From: JANTGF01 sp963750735
GTDB lineage: Bacteria; Bacteroidota; Bacteroidia; Bacteroidales; VadinHA17
Direction: 5' to 3'
NCBI GenBank assembly: GCA_963750735.1
Contig: CAVVRY010000006.1
Coordinates: 310,001 to 374,000, forward strand
DNA: 64,000 nucleotides
Below, one piece after another: positions 19,415 to 28,976 of this stretch. Both the position numbers and the translations under genes were made by a program. Position 1 is the first letter of the stretch. Each line of letters begins with the position of its first letter. The notes beneath the pieces were generated by a model, which saw only the letters and a list, made by a program, of their open reading frames with translations, did not search any database and had not been told where the DNA came from.

Positions 19415-19777
19415 ATGAAAAAACAATTAAATTCAATTATCGTTATAGCGGCCATAATGCTAATAAGTGTAAGTTCATTTGGTCAGGAAGATTCAAGCAA
19501 AGTTAAAACTGAAAGTTTTGAAGTTGATGGTGTTTGTGGAATGTGCAAAGACCGGATTGAAAATGCAGCATTGATAAAAGGGGTAAAACTCGCAACATGG
19601 GATAAGGAAACCCAAATGTTAAAAGTGGTTTATAAGCCAAGAAAGATATCCATCCAGGAGATTCATGAGGCAGTGGCAGAAGCTGGTCATGAAACCAAAA
19701 AAGCCAAAGCCAATATGGATGCTTACAACAAATTACCGGACTGTTGTAAATATAAAGATGGTGCAGTAAAGCATTAA
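19415..19777 (+). CDS. Secreted heavy-metal-associated (HMA) domain protein
   Basis: 120 residues. A signal peptide (about 1-23, ending SSFGQ) exports it. The HMA fold spans about residues 32-97 with the metal motif GVCGMCKDRIE, where CxxC stands in for the more usual GMTCxxC, and ends with an AVAEAGHET strand. A second Cys pair (LPDCCKYKD) follows near the C-terminus. It likely binds a soft metal such as copper in the periplasm and passes it to or from a partner. It sits between the HYC_CC_PP protein and a TonB receptor that starts within 10 bp of its stop, so the three are probably one operon. Confidence 0.85.
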   Translation: MKKQLNSIIVIAAIMLISVSSFGQEDSSKVKTESFEVDGVCGMCKDRIENAALIKGVKLATWDKETQMLKVVYKPRKISIQEIHEAVAEAGHETKKAKANMDAYNKLPDCCKYKDGAVKH

Positions 19778-19783
19778 TTGTCT

Positions 19784-22039
19784 ATGGATATGAAGTGCTT
19801 AACAATAAGGGCCGTCCTTATATTCGCCTTATTACTTCCATTTTCTCTTTTTAGCCAGGAAAAAGAACCACGGAACATCAGGGGAAAGGTGATTGAAGAC
19901 CATGAAGGGCATAAGTCTCCATTAATTGGGGCTAACGTTTATTGGGTTGGTACTACTACCGGAACGGCTACAAATGAAGCAGGAGAGTTCAAGTTGAAAC
20001 GTCAACCAGAAAATTCTATGTTGGTTGTTAGTTTTATTGGTTACAAATCGGATACAATTAATGTGTCTGGAGAGAAAGAGATTACAGTATTGTTGGAAGA
20101 AGCAGGTGACCTGGAAGAAGTTGAGGTAGTAAGGCGACAAAAAAGCTCACATATAAGTATGCTTAAATCACAAAAAGTTGAGGTGATAAGTGAGAAAGAA
20201 TTATTAAAAGCTGCCTGCTGTAATTTGAGTGAGAGTTTTGAAACCAATCCCTCTGTTGATGTTACTTTTACTGATGCTGTGACTGGCACGCGGCAGATAC
20301 AAATGTTGGGTCTGGCCGGACCCTATACCCAAATTACACGTGAGAATATGCCTGACATAAGAGGCTTGTCTTCTATTTACGGGCTTACATTTACTCCAGG
20401 CACCTGGGTGGACGGGATTCAACTTATAAAGGGAACTGGTTCAGTAATCAACGGATACGAAAGTATTGCAGGGCAAATCAACGTAGACCTTAGGAATCCG
20501 GCTACCATGGATAAGTTATACCTGAATTTCTATGGAAACGAAAAAGGCCGTATTGAGGGCAATGCCAATATTGGAATTGATGTAGCAGAAAATCTGGGTA
20601 CCGGCATTATGTTACACGTAAACAATAGCAGCATTAAGCACGATAGGAACAATGATGGATTTATGGACAGCCCACTTTCTCAGCAATATATTTTTCTGAA
20701 TAGGTGGGAACTGTATAATGATAAGGGGGTTCATTTTCAGGTTGGTATAAAGGGTACCTTTATTTCCAAAAATGGTGGACAAATTGATTTTAATCCTGAT
20801 ACTGACGAGGGTACTACCAATGCATGGGGAATGTTTATGGGAATTCAGAGAATGGAAGCCTGGGCAAAGTTAGGCAAGGTGAATCAGAATAAGCCATGGC
20901 AAAGTGTAGGTTTCCAGGTTTCAGGAGTGACTCATAAGCAGGATTCTTATTTTGGTTTAACAAGTTATGATGCATCACAAAACTCATTTTATGCCAATCT
21001 TTTATACCAGAGCATTATTAGCAATTCCAATCACAAATTTAAAACCGGTTTGAGCTTTCAATATGATAAGTATAGGGAGTTACTGAACCTGGCAAATTAT
21101 GACAGGGTGGAAGCGGTTCCCGGAGCTTTTTTCGAATATGCCTACAGCAGTACTACAAAATTTAATCTTGTTGCAGGTATGCGTCTCGATTATCACAATT
21201 TATATGGTTTGTTTTATTCTGGTAGGTTTCACATGCGTTACGCACTGGCAGAGCGTACAATGCTAAGGGCATCTATTGGAAACGGGCATCGCACAGCAAA
21301 TATTTTTTCTGATAACAGTGGTTTATTTGCGAGCTCACGGCAATTTATAATTTCAGGAGATGGATCTGATAAGCCTTTTGGACTGGATCAGGAATCTGCA
21401 TGGAATGTGGGCTTTAGTCTGACTCAGAATTTTACTCTGGATTATAGAGAAGGCATTATTAGTGCCGATTTTTTCAGAACTGAATTTGTAAACCAGGTAG
21501 TGGTTGATCTCGATCAGTCAACCCAGCAAGTATCTTTTTATAATCTGGATGGCAAATCTTATTCAAATAGTTTCCAGATTCAGTTGGATTATGAACTGAT
21601 TAAAAGGCTTGATATGCGTATTGCCTATCGTTGGTACGATGTAAAAACCACCTATCATGGAGAGTTGATGAATAAACCATTGGTGGCGAAACACAGAGCT
21701 TTTATTAATCTGGCCTATGAAACACGTAGCCATTGGAAGTTCGATTATACATTGAACTGGCAGGATCATAAACGAATACCAAATACATCAGGGAATCCTG
21801 AACAATACCAATTGGATGACCAGTCACCTCAATTTTTCTTAATGAATGCGCAGGTGAGTAAAACATTCAGAGAAAAATTGGAGATATATGTAGGTACAGA
21901 GAATTTGTTGAATTTTAAGCAACCAGATCCCATACTGGCAAGCGATGATCCTTTTGGACCTTATTTTGATGCCTCCCTAATCTGGGGGCCGGTATTTGGA
22001 AGGAATATTTACTTTGGAGTAAGGTTAAAAATAAAATAA
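19784..22039 (+). CDS. TonB-dependent receptor with CarboxypepD_reg-like domain, metal-linked
   Basis: 751 residues from ATG 19784 (an in-frame TTG at 19778 and a second ATG at 19790 are alternatives). A signal peptide (ending LFSQ) is followed by a CarboxypepD_reg-like beta-sandwich (about 25-100), a plug domain containing a Cys pair (AACCNLSESFETNPSVDV) and a long beta barrel ending GVRLKIK. The plug has the usual GYESIAGQINVDL segment. It imports a ligand across the outer membrane using TonB energy. Its place behind the HMA and HYC_CC_PP proteins, and the Cys pair in the plug, suggest a metal or metal complex, probably copper; that is inference. Confidence 0.88.
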   Translation: MDMKCLTIRAVLIFALLLPFSLFSQEKEPRNIRGKVIEDHEGHKSPLIGANVYWVGTTTGTATNEAGEFKLKRQPENSMLVVSFIGYKSDTINVSGEKEITVLLEEAGDLEEVEVVRRQKSSHISMLKSQKVEVISEKELLKAACCNLSESFETNPSVDVTFTDAVTGTRQIQMLGLAGPYTQITRENMPDIRGLSSIYGLTFTPGTWVDGIQLIKGTGSVINGYESIAGQINVDLRNPATMDKLYLNFYGNEKGRIEGNANIGIDVAENLGTGIMLHVNNSSIKHDRNNDGFMDSPLSQQYIFLNRWELYNDKGVHFQVGIKGTFISKNGGQIDFNPDTDEGTTNAWGMFMGIQRMEAWAKLGKVNQNKPWQSVGFQVSGVTHKQDSYFGLTSYDASQNSFYANLLYQSIISNSNHKFKTGLSFQYDKYRELLNLANYDRVEAVPGAFFEYAYSSTTKFNLVAGMRLDYHNLYGLFYSGRFHMRYALAERTMLRASIGNGHRTANIFSDNSGLFASSRQFIISGDGSDKPFGLDQESAWNVGFSLTQNFTLDYREGIISADFFRTEFVNQVVVDLDQSTQQVSFYNLDGKSYSNSFQIQLDYELIKRLDMRIAYRWYDVKTTYHGELMNKPLVAKHRAFINLAYETRSHWKFDYTLNWQDHKRIPNTSGNPEQYQLDDQSPQFFLMNAQVSKTFREKLEIYVGTENLLNFKQPDPILASDDPFGPYFDASLIWGPVFGRNIYFGVRLKIK

Positions 22040-22065
22040 AACTTTTATATTTTAATCTGGAATAT

Positions 22066-22100
22066 AAAAAAGGGAGAGATGATTAATCTCTCCCTTTTTT
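22066..22100. terminator. Bidirectional intrinsic terminator
   Basis: Perfect 15-bp arms (AAAAAAGGGAGAGAT and its complement) with a GATTA loop. The A-run on one side and T-run on the other give a U-tract in both directions. It lies between the convergent TonB receptor and the giant MBG/T9SS protein. Confidence 0.9.
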
Positions 22101-22130
22101 GGTGCATTTTTACTATTTATTAATGATTCT

Positions 22131-25100
22131 TTATTGTTTAATTACCCGGAGAATCTCCTCTTTGTTATCATCAAGTGTTACCTTAATGAAATACAAGCCT
22201 GGATTCACACCAGTTAGATCTACCTGGATGTTATGATCAACGGAATTGGGTTCTATACTGTAAATCTTACCATAAGAATCAAATACCACTATGCTTTTCA
22301 CTGAGACAGAATTGTTACTAAGTTCAACGTAAACCAGGTCACTTGTTGGATTTGGGTACGCTCTCATTGTTACAATTGATTCAATTGGCTCCTCTTCTTG
22401 AGAGAGATCCAGACTCTTGTTGAAGTTACACTTCTTAGAGAAGGAATTAGCATTTGTTGACATGGATACTTTATGACCCTCGCCGATACTCGATACTGTC
22501 CAGGATAGTTGACTTCCGTCAAATTCTACGCTGAAAGTTCCTCCACCGGAATAGAACATTTCAGGTTGAGGTTGATCTGTCAAACCACCACCTATCATAA
22601 TATTATCAGCACCAATAGGAACAAATACATCATAATCATTATCGTTTTTGTAAACGAAATGGGCTGTATATACACCTTTAACCTTTGTTACACAATCAAG
22701 TGATGGTTTTACAGCTCGGGTTCCTGGTCCAAATGGATTTACAAATAATTCTCCAGCAACATTTGTGATATCATAATTGAGAGCACTTGCTGTGGGGATT
22801 ATTGAATATGTGCCAGCCGATCCACTATAATTAGGATTTATGCTGTATCCAGGACTTCCACCAAACACATTTCCTTCATTATCTCCATTAACAAATCCAT
22901 CGTAGACAAATGATACAACAGGCATATCACCAGCATTAATTACCTGGTCAAGTGCGGTTACTGTAAGCGTGGCTTCACCAACTGTTAGCACTTGATTTTT
23001 ACTTGCTGGTTCGTAATTATTGTCACCAGTTTGGCTTGCAGTAATTGTAGCTGATCCAGCACCTTGTATGGTAACTGCATTCCCACTAATGGATGCTACT
23101 GATTCATTGCTGCTTTCATATGTTACAGCTAAGCTGCTGCTTGCAGAGGCCGATAATGTAATTGATCCATCTCCATATGTTGCAGATGGCAATGCATCAA
23201 AGCTGATAGTTTGTTCAGCTTTATTTACCGTTAAAGTCTGGAAAACAATACCAGCAGACAGATAATTTCCATCTCCAATCTGAATAGCTGAAATAGTAGT
23301 AGTACCGGCACCATTTATTGTTAATGTATTACCCGTAATGCTAGCTACTGATTCATCACTACTTTCAAAAACAACAAGAAGTCCACTCGTTGAAGTAGCT
23401 AACAATCCAATTGGGCCGTCTCCAAATGTTGGAGATGACAATGGGTTAATGCTAATAGTTTGAACAGCTTTATTTACCGTTAAGGTCTGAATTTCAGTAC
23501 TTGCTGCCAAATAATTATCATCTCCATTCTGAACTGCAGATATAGTAGACGTTCCTGCCCCATTTATTGTTAATGAAGTCCCAGAAACATTAGCTACTGA
23601 AGCATCACTGCTTTCAAAACTAACTGTTAGTCCACTGCTTGAGGTAGCTGATAAAGAAATTGGACCATCTCCATATGTTGGTGAAGGCAATTCATCAAAG
23701 TTAATAGACTGGGCAGCTTTATTTATAGTTAGAGCTTGAGTAACATTAGTAGCCGGCAAATAATCATCATCTCCAGCCTGACTTGCAGTAATAGTAGCTG
23801 TTCCGGCACCAACAATAGTAACTGTGGTTCCAGAAACAGTGGCAACTGTTAAATCGCTGCTTTCAAAAGCGACCTCATATCCACTAGGAGAGGCGGTTGC
23901 TGCTAATTCAAATGATCCATCTCCATATGTTACAGAGGGCAATGCATTAAAGCTAATAGTCTGAGCAGCTTTAGCAACAGTTAATGTCTGAAGAACAGGA
24001 CTGGCTGCCAGATAATCATCATCTCCAGCCTGACTTGCAGTAATAGTGGCTGTTCCGGCACCAACAATAGTAACTGTGGTTCCAGAAATAGTGGCAACTG
24101 TTAAATCGCTGCTTTCAAAAGCGACCTCAAATCCACTAGGAGAGGCGGTTGCTACTAATTCAAATGATCCATCTCCATATGTTACAGAGGGCAATGCATC
24201 AAAGCCAATAGTCTGAGCGGCTTTATGAACGACAATAAATTGTGCAACCGATTCAGCCGCATTGTGGTTTAGATCACCTGACTGACTAGCGGTAATGATT
24301 GCATCACCTGCTCCAACGATAGTGACCCTATTGCCCTCAACTAACAGAACATCCGGGTTACTGCTTGTAAATGTAATTCCTAAGAGGTAAACACTGGAAG
24401 TTAATGCAGAAAGATCAAATGGATCATCTCCAAAGGTTACCTCAGATGGAGTGGCCGGGTCAAGAGTAATGACTTGATCTGCTTTATTTATAGTTAAGCT
24501 TTGCGTTACGTTTTCTGCAGGAATAAAGTTATCATTCCCTTCCTGGCTTGCTGTAATATCTACAGTACCTGCTGAAATAATAGTTACTATATTACCTTCA
24601 ATAGTTGCAACATCGTTATTGCTACTTGTAAATGTAATATCTAAACCACTGGATGATGTTGCAATCAATTCGAAAGACACATCACCGTAGGTTTTCTGCT
24701 CCAGTGCTTCGAAAGCAATAGTTTGTTCTGACTGTTCAACAGTTAATGCACCATTTTCAAGTGTAACACTATAGTTCACCAGTTTTGAAGAGTTTGTCAA
24801 TCCATATAATGAATAATCACCATATTCCCCTGAAACTATAAAATCGGCTTCTTTGAGTTCTACTGCTGGCACAATGTCAAGGATTCCGGCAGGTACAATT
24901 TCATCGGTAGCATAAACGGTTTCCCCTTTATGAATACTGTAAGCTGGGTAGCCCACTGCCACAACATCATTCATTGTTTCATCATAGGCAAATCCATCTG
25001 CAGTTACAGAGTATTCTGGTTGATCCTCCTCATATATCATATCTGCATCATTTGCGGTAAATGTCAGTGAAGCAGGTAAAATCTCTAATTCGCCTAAGTT

Positions 25101-28100
25101 GTAGGTAATATCAAAGTTTCTGGAATCCAGGAGTACTTCTTCACTTCCTTCTTCACTTCCCGATAAGAAGGCTGCAGGAACAATAATATGCAATCCGACA
25201 GTTGTACCCGTGATCAGGTTGATTGCAAAAAGTTCAGGAAGTTCCCATTCTCCTGCTGCATCTGATATTGCTCCTCCTTCATACTCACTATCCGTAACAA
25301 CATCAGCAGCGTCAAGAATAACCGCAAGATTGCTCCAAGTTGGATCATCAGGATCAAGTCCATTAACCAGAGGTCGTCCATTAACCAGTGGCCTTGCGTT
25401 TACAAGTGGTCTCGCATTCACAAGTGGTCTGGCATTTGTCCCATTTACTGACACCCCTGAATTTACCAGAGGCCTTGCATTTACCAATGCCCTTGCGTTA
25501 ACCAATGGCCTTGCATTTACAAGAGGGCGCGCATTTATAAGTGAGTAACTGGTATAATCACCTGAAGTTTCTACATCCTGGAATTCAAATACGGATTCTT
25601 TGGCAATATCTACAACGCTATTAACCAGTGGTCTTGCATTAACCAGTGGCCTGGCGTTAACCAGTGGCCGGGCATTTACAAGTGCTCTGGCACTGACCAT
25701 GAATTGAAGACCTGCGAGATCAGCGTTTACAAGAGGCCTGGCATTCACCAGTGGCCTGGCATTCACCAGCGGTCTCGCATCAACTAATGCAACTGCAGTT
25801 TCAACCATGTTAGCCGTATGTGAAGTCTGAAGTGAACTTAAGAATATTTCCGGATTCACTATGTTTGTTGCATCATACAGGTAAGAGAATTCGATTGGGC
25901 CAATTTCATCACCATAGGTTACTGAAATATTATTTGGAGTAATGGTAACTGGCATTTTTTCAACCACCAATTCACCATCAATAAATTCAAAATTGAATTT
26001 TTCACTTAAAGATAGGTCTAGCTCACTATACAAAGGATCAGTCGGATCGGTAACCAGGCTGAGGTCAAGTTGAGGTCTTAATAAATAATTATCTACCGGA
26101 CTCATATTATCTACTCCACCACCTGTTACAATTTGAACAGATTCTATTCGTAATTTTTCTTCGGATGTAAGATCTGAATCAGCCAGTGGTATTCCATCTA
26201 CAGTTATTTTTGCAGTGTATACAGGTAAAGTTTCTCCAAACTTTTTCACCTTGTCATCAGCTGTAAATTGAATATCTCTTTTAGTAATTCCAAAGAAATA
26301 TACAGCATTGGATGGACCTCCATCCGACAAACTACTTGAAATAGGTGTTGTATAGGCTTCAATGGAGGGGTTTCCTAAGAATGGGGGAATCTCAGCTTGA
26401 ATTAAATTTTCATCTATAAAAGTTACAGATTCCTGAGGTAAAGGTTCGCCTCTAAATAAAACCTGGGTTGACCCTGTTAAGTATTCACCAGTAATATCAA
26501 CTATCATAGCAGCTAATCCTGGATCAACAGCGGGGTCATTGACTAAATCAATTAATACTGGAGAAGGAGCTACATAAGAACCAATAGCAGCATCCGCCTG
26601 TATAAATCCATAACCTGTATTGTAATCAAAACCGGGATCTTCCATATTTATAGCCGTGGATGTTAACAAGTCTTTGATTGCATCAGGAGAAAGTGATTCA
26701 CCGTCCCAATATTTTGCTCTAGCTTCTATCAATAGAGCTGCAACTGCTGCTGCATGTGGAGCTGCCGCCGATGTTCCATGGAAGTTTCGGATTCCATCTC
26801 CATCCGGGTCAAATTCAGGTGTATCCGGACTCAGGAACACAGTTGTTTCAACGCCATTTGGAGCAGTAATTTCAGGTTTTTGACGAACTACACCATTAAC
26901 AGGTGTTCCACCAATAGATGAAAAGGAAGCAATGGTTGGTATCTCAACTCCAAACTCAGGTGTGTTGCTCCATAATACCGCACCCACGGCAATTGCACCA
27001 GCAGCATTGGCCTGTCCAACTATAGTCGAGGAGCCTGTGTTGTATTGATTTATTGTAATGTTTCCTCTGAATACAACATATTTAAAGTTTACATTTTCGG
27101 TGCCTGATGCTCTTGTAATAAGTATGTTTGTTGATGAACCACCTGCTCCTACTGTAAAGGGCAGAACTTCAATTGGCAAACCTCCGGTATTTTCTATATT
27201 AAAACCGAATAATGTAGCACCGTTATCATTGGACAGGTATATATCCAGGTCATTGTTTGTTAAAGTTTGTAACGGATCTGTATTATCTTCCCATTGAAGT
27301 ACAATGGTATAGGTACCTTCTTCAAGCGAAACGTTCTGATAAATATCTCCTCCACCAAAATTATGGGCTTCCCCAATAATGTCCCCAGGTGCTGGAAGGG
27401 GATTAAATGTACTTTGATAAGACTTATCGCTATAATTTCCTGCAGCTGAAAAGTAAGTTATACCCTGAGATTTAACCTGGTCAACTGCCTGGGCTACAAC
27501 TCCATCTCTGAAAAAAGGTTCTGTTATGTAGGTTATATCATCTACAATAACATCACTGCCTTCATCTTTTAGAGCTATTATTCCATTGGCAAAATCCTGT
27601 GCGCTTATAAATCCTGAATAAAATGCCAGTTCAGCTCCAGGAGCGATATCATGAACAATTTGCAACATGGCCCTTCCTTCGTCTGAAAGAGTGCCAAAGG
27701 CTGCAGGGTAAGGCTTTACAACATGCACGGGAGTTAAATTCCCATCTATATTACCTATTCCGGGAAGGTCGCCGTTAGTAACATCTGCTGCCGCTCCTCC
27801 AAGGCTGTTGTAACTATCTGAAATAACACCCACTTTTACCCCGGCTCCAGTTACATTAAAGCCACCACGAGCAAAATCAGACCGAATGGCTTTATCACCA
27901 TCGTTAAAACCTCTTCCAGTGTTTTTTGTAATGGCAGGATACACCGGGCGGGCAAAATTGACATATGAAGTAAGGCCATTTATAAGAAGTAAATTTTCTA
28001 TTGGAAACCACCCGGTTACAGTTAATGCCAATGGATCTTGACTAACAACTGTAAGTCCAAAAGTTGAAGAAGTTAATTCAGTACGCATATTATAATATTG

Positions 28101-28721
28101 ACCGGATAATGCAACAACCTCAATTAAGACTTTAGTTCCATCTGCACTAATCTGAAAAATATCATCTGATTCGAATTGTGTAGGATCATTTACCTCAGTA
28201 TAGACATTATACAATGAGGTTAACTCTGGTCCAATAATATTATATATTTTCCCATTTTTTGGAGGCTCATAATAAGGGAGAATTGACTGGTCTTCATTAC
28301 ATAGATATGAATCGATATCGGCTAATACCTCTTTCCATGAAAGAGGATCGTTTGGATCTTCACCGGGAAGGAGAAAACGCCACTTAACATTGTCTTTTTT
28401 GTCAAATATGGTGTTAAAAACTTTGTATTGACGACCAGGCTTGAAATTCCTGTGACCATAGGCATTGCCCTGGATCTTTATAATTACACTGTTTTCCTGT
28501 GGAACATCAATTTCATCTTTATTTGGGTTGTCATAACCGAAGTAGGCTCTATATTTTCCGTGTCCAACGTATTCAACACAATCCAGGATGATATTTATTT
28601 CTTCGTACTTTTTTCCATTTCCTTTTCCCTTTCCTTTCTGGCCATAGGTCGCCAGAGGTACAAGGAAAATAAAAATAAAAACAAAGAATTTGAATGCTTT
28701 TTGGAGTAAATGTTTATTCAT
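22131..28721 (-). CDS. Giant secreted subtilase-like protein with ARPLVN repeats, MBG and Ig-like domains and T9SS sorting domain
   Basis: 2196 residues from the ATG at 28721, chosen because a good signal peptide (MNKHLLQKAFKFFVFIFIFL...) starts there; the frame continues 13 codons further up. Order: an N-terminal domain (about 30-280), an S8 subtilase-like domain (about 285-700) with VGVISDS (D about 302) and FHGTSAAAPH (S about 650), but EGRAM in place of the usual HGT motif; then MBG-type domains, 15 ARPLVN-type hexapeptides (DNA 25361-25780), more MBG-like sequence, seven Ig-like repeats of about 83 residues (22970-24730), a final MBG domain, a domain of about 100 residues and a T9SS type A sorting domain starting AYPNPTSDLVYVEL. 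Probably a cell-surface protein; whether it is an active protease is open. Confidence 0.88.
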   Translation of the reverse strand: MNKHLLQKAFKFFVFIFIFLVPLATYGQKGKGKGNGKKYEEINIILDCVEYVGHGKYRAYFGYDNPNKDEIDVPQENSVIIKIQGNAYGHRNFKPGRQYKVFNTIFDKKDNVKWRFLLPGEDPNDPLSWKEVLADIDSYLCNEDQSILPYYEPPKNGKIYNIIGPELTSLYNVYTEVNDPTQFESDDIFQISADGTKVLIEVVALSGQYYNMRTELTSSTFGLTVVSQDPLALTVTGWFPIENLLLINGLTSYVNFARPVYPAITKNTGRGFNDGDKAIRSDFARGGFNVTGAGVKVGVISDSYNSLGGAAADVTNGDLPGIGNIDGNLTPVHVVKPYPAAFGTLSDEGRAMLQIVHDIAPGAELAFYSGFISAQDFANGIIALKDEGSDVIVDDITYITEPFFRDGVVAQAVDQVKSQGITYFSAAGNYSDKSYQSTFNPLPAPGDIIGEAHNFGGGDIYQNVSLEEGTYTIVLQWEDNTDPLQTLTNNDLDIYLSNDNGATLFGFNIENTGGLPIEVLPFTVGAGGSSTNILITRASGTENVNFKYVVFRGNITINQYNTGSSTIVGQANAAGAIAVGAVLWSNTPEFGVEIPTIASFSSIGGTPVNGVVRQKPEITAPNGVETTVFLSPDTPEFDPDGDGIRNFHGTSAAAPHAAAVAALLIEARAKYWDGESLSPDAIKDLLTSTAINMEDPGFDYNTGYGFIQADAAIGSYVAPSPVLIDLVNDPAVDPGLAAMIVDITGEYLTGSTQVLFRGEPLPQESVTFIDENLIQAEIPPFLGNPSIEAYTTPISSSLSDGGPSNAVYFFGITKRDIQFTADDKVKKFGETLPVYTAKITVDGIPLADSDLTSEEKLRIESVQIVTGGGVDNMSPVDNYLLRPQLDLSLVTDPTDPLYSELDLSLSEKFNFEFIDGELVVEKMPVTITPNNISVTYGDEIGPIEFSYLYDATNIVNPEIFLSSLQTSHTANMVETAVALVDARPLVNARPLVNARPLVNADLAGLQFMVSARALVNARPLVNARPLVNARPLVNSVVDIAKESVFEFQDVETSGDYTSYSLINARPLVNARPLVNARALVNARPLVNSGVSVNGTNARPLVNARPLVNARPLVNGRPLVNGLDPDDPTWSNLAVILDAADVVTDSEYEGGAISDAAGEWELPELFAINLITGTTVGLHIIVPAAFLSGSEEGSEEVLLDSRNFDITYNLGELEILPASLTFTANDADMIYEEDQPEYSVTADGFAYDETMNDVVAVGYPAYSIHKGETVYATDEIVPAGILDIVPAVELKEADFIVSGEYGDYSLYGLTNSSKLVNYSVTLENGALTVEQSEQTIAFEALEQKTYGDVSFELIATSSSGLDITFTSSNNDVATIEGNIVTIISAGTVDITASQEGNDNFIPAENVTQSLTINKADQVITLDPATPSEVTFGDDPFDLSALTSSVYLLGITFTSSNPDVLLVEGNRVTIVGAGDAIITASQSGDLNHNAAESVAQFIVVHKAAQTIGFDALPSVTYGDGSFELVATASPSGFEVAFESSDLTVATISGTTVTIVGAGTATITASQAGDDDYLAASPVLQTLTVAKAAQTISFNALPSVTYGDGSFELAATASPSGYEVAFESSDLTVATVSGTTVTIVGAGTATITASQAGDDDYLPATNVTQALTINKAAQSINFDELPSPTYGDGPISLSATSSSGLTVSFESSDASVANVSGTSLTINGAGTSTISAVQNGDDNYLAASTEIQTLTVNKAVQTISINPLSSPTFGDGPIGLLATSTSGLLVVFESSDESVASITGNTLTINGAGTTTISAIQIGDGNYLSAGIVFQTLTVNKAEQTISFDALPSATYGDGSITLSASASSSLAVTYESSNESVASISGNAVTIQGAGSATITASQTGDNNYEPASKNQVLTVGEATLTVTALDQVINAGDMPVVSFVYDGFVNGDNEGNVFGGSPGYSINPNYSGSAGTYSIIPTASALNYDITNVAGELFVNPFGPGTRAVKPSLDCVTKVKGVYTAHFVYKNDNDYDVFVPIGADNIMIGGGLTDQPQPEMFYSGGGTFSVEFDGSQLSWTVSSIGEGHKVSMSTNANSFSKKCNFNKSLDLSQEEEPIESIVTMRAYPNPTSDLVYVELSNNSVSVKSIVVFDSYGKIYSIEPNSVDHNIQVDLTGVNPGLYFIKVTLDDNKEEILRVIKQ
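22970..24730 (-). repeat. Seven tandem Ig-like (Big-type) repeats, about 250 bp each
   Basis: Each unit encodes about 82-86 residues with the pattern QTI-F--LPS-TYGDGSF---ATASS, an ESSD/N-VA-I-G strand, TI-GAGTATITASQ-GD--Y--A and a closing TLTV-KA. Units 3 and 4 are almost identical in DNA (about 23776-23972 versus 24025-24222, offset 249 bp, only a few differences), which points to recent duplication. The others have diverged. Confidence 0.85.
25361..25780 (-). repeat. ARPLVN hexapeptide repeat region (18-bp units in four blocks)
   Basis: Fifteen copies of ARPLVN or close variants (ARALVN, GRPLVN) occur in four blocks of 3, 4, 4 and 4 at about 25726-25780, 25620-25692, 25461-25538 and 25361-25437. 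The linkers differ in length and sequence. The DNA units differ at many third codon positions while the peptide stays constant, so selection seems to act on the protein. Confidence 0.9.
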
Positions 28722-28747
28722 AGTGTATAGAATTTTGTTATTGCTGA

Positions 28748-28774
28748 ATGAATAATTCATGCATAATTATTCAT
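28748..28774. promoter_or_regulatory. Perfect 10-bp-arm inverted repeat upstream of the giant protein gene
   Basis: ATGAATAATT-CATGCAT-AATTATTCAT, 27 bp upstream of the ATG at 28721, in the divergent region shared with the Crp/Fnr regulator. It could be a dimeric operator or a 5' leader hairpin. Confidence 0.35.
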
Positions 28775-28897
28775 CGTAAAAATTTATTTGAAATAAGTAA
28801 AAAATATTAGTCTACATTATAATATGCAGGCGTTGTTCGGTTGTGGAATTAGGTTCTCTGGTCGGATTATTTACGATGAGTATCGCTGGTTATTCGT

Positions 28898-28930
28898 TTT
28901 GAATCGCCCTTATTAATTAATTTACTTTTA
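28898..28930 (+). promoter_or_regulatory. Candidate Bacteroidota promoter for the Crp/Fnr regulator
   Basis: TTTG (28898-28901), a 21-bp spacer, then TACTTTTA (28923-28930). This fits the -33/-7 architecture with one mismatch (final A for G), 46 bp before the ATG at 28977. Confidence 0.4.
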
Positions 28931-28976
28931 TTATATTCACAAATTGTTAGAAATACCTCTTTTTAAGCATTAATTT

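Noticed and set aside
25361..25780. CRISPR-like array of short repeats
   Set aside because: The units are directly joined 18-bp codon repeats in frame within a protein, with no spacers and no cas genes.
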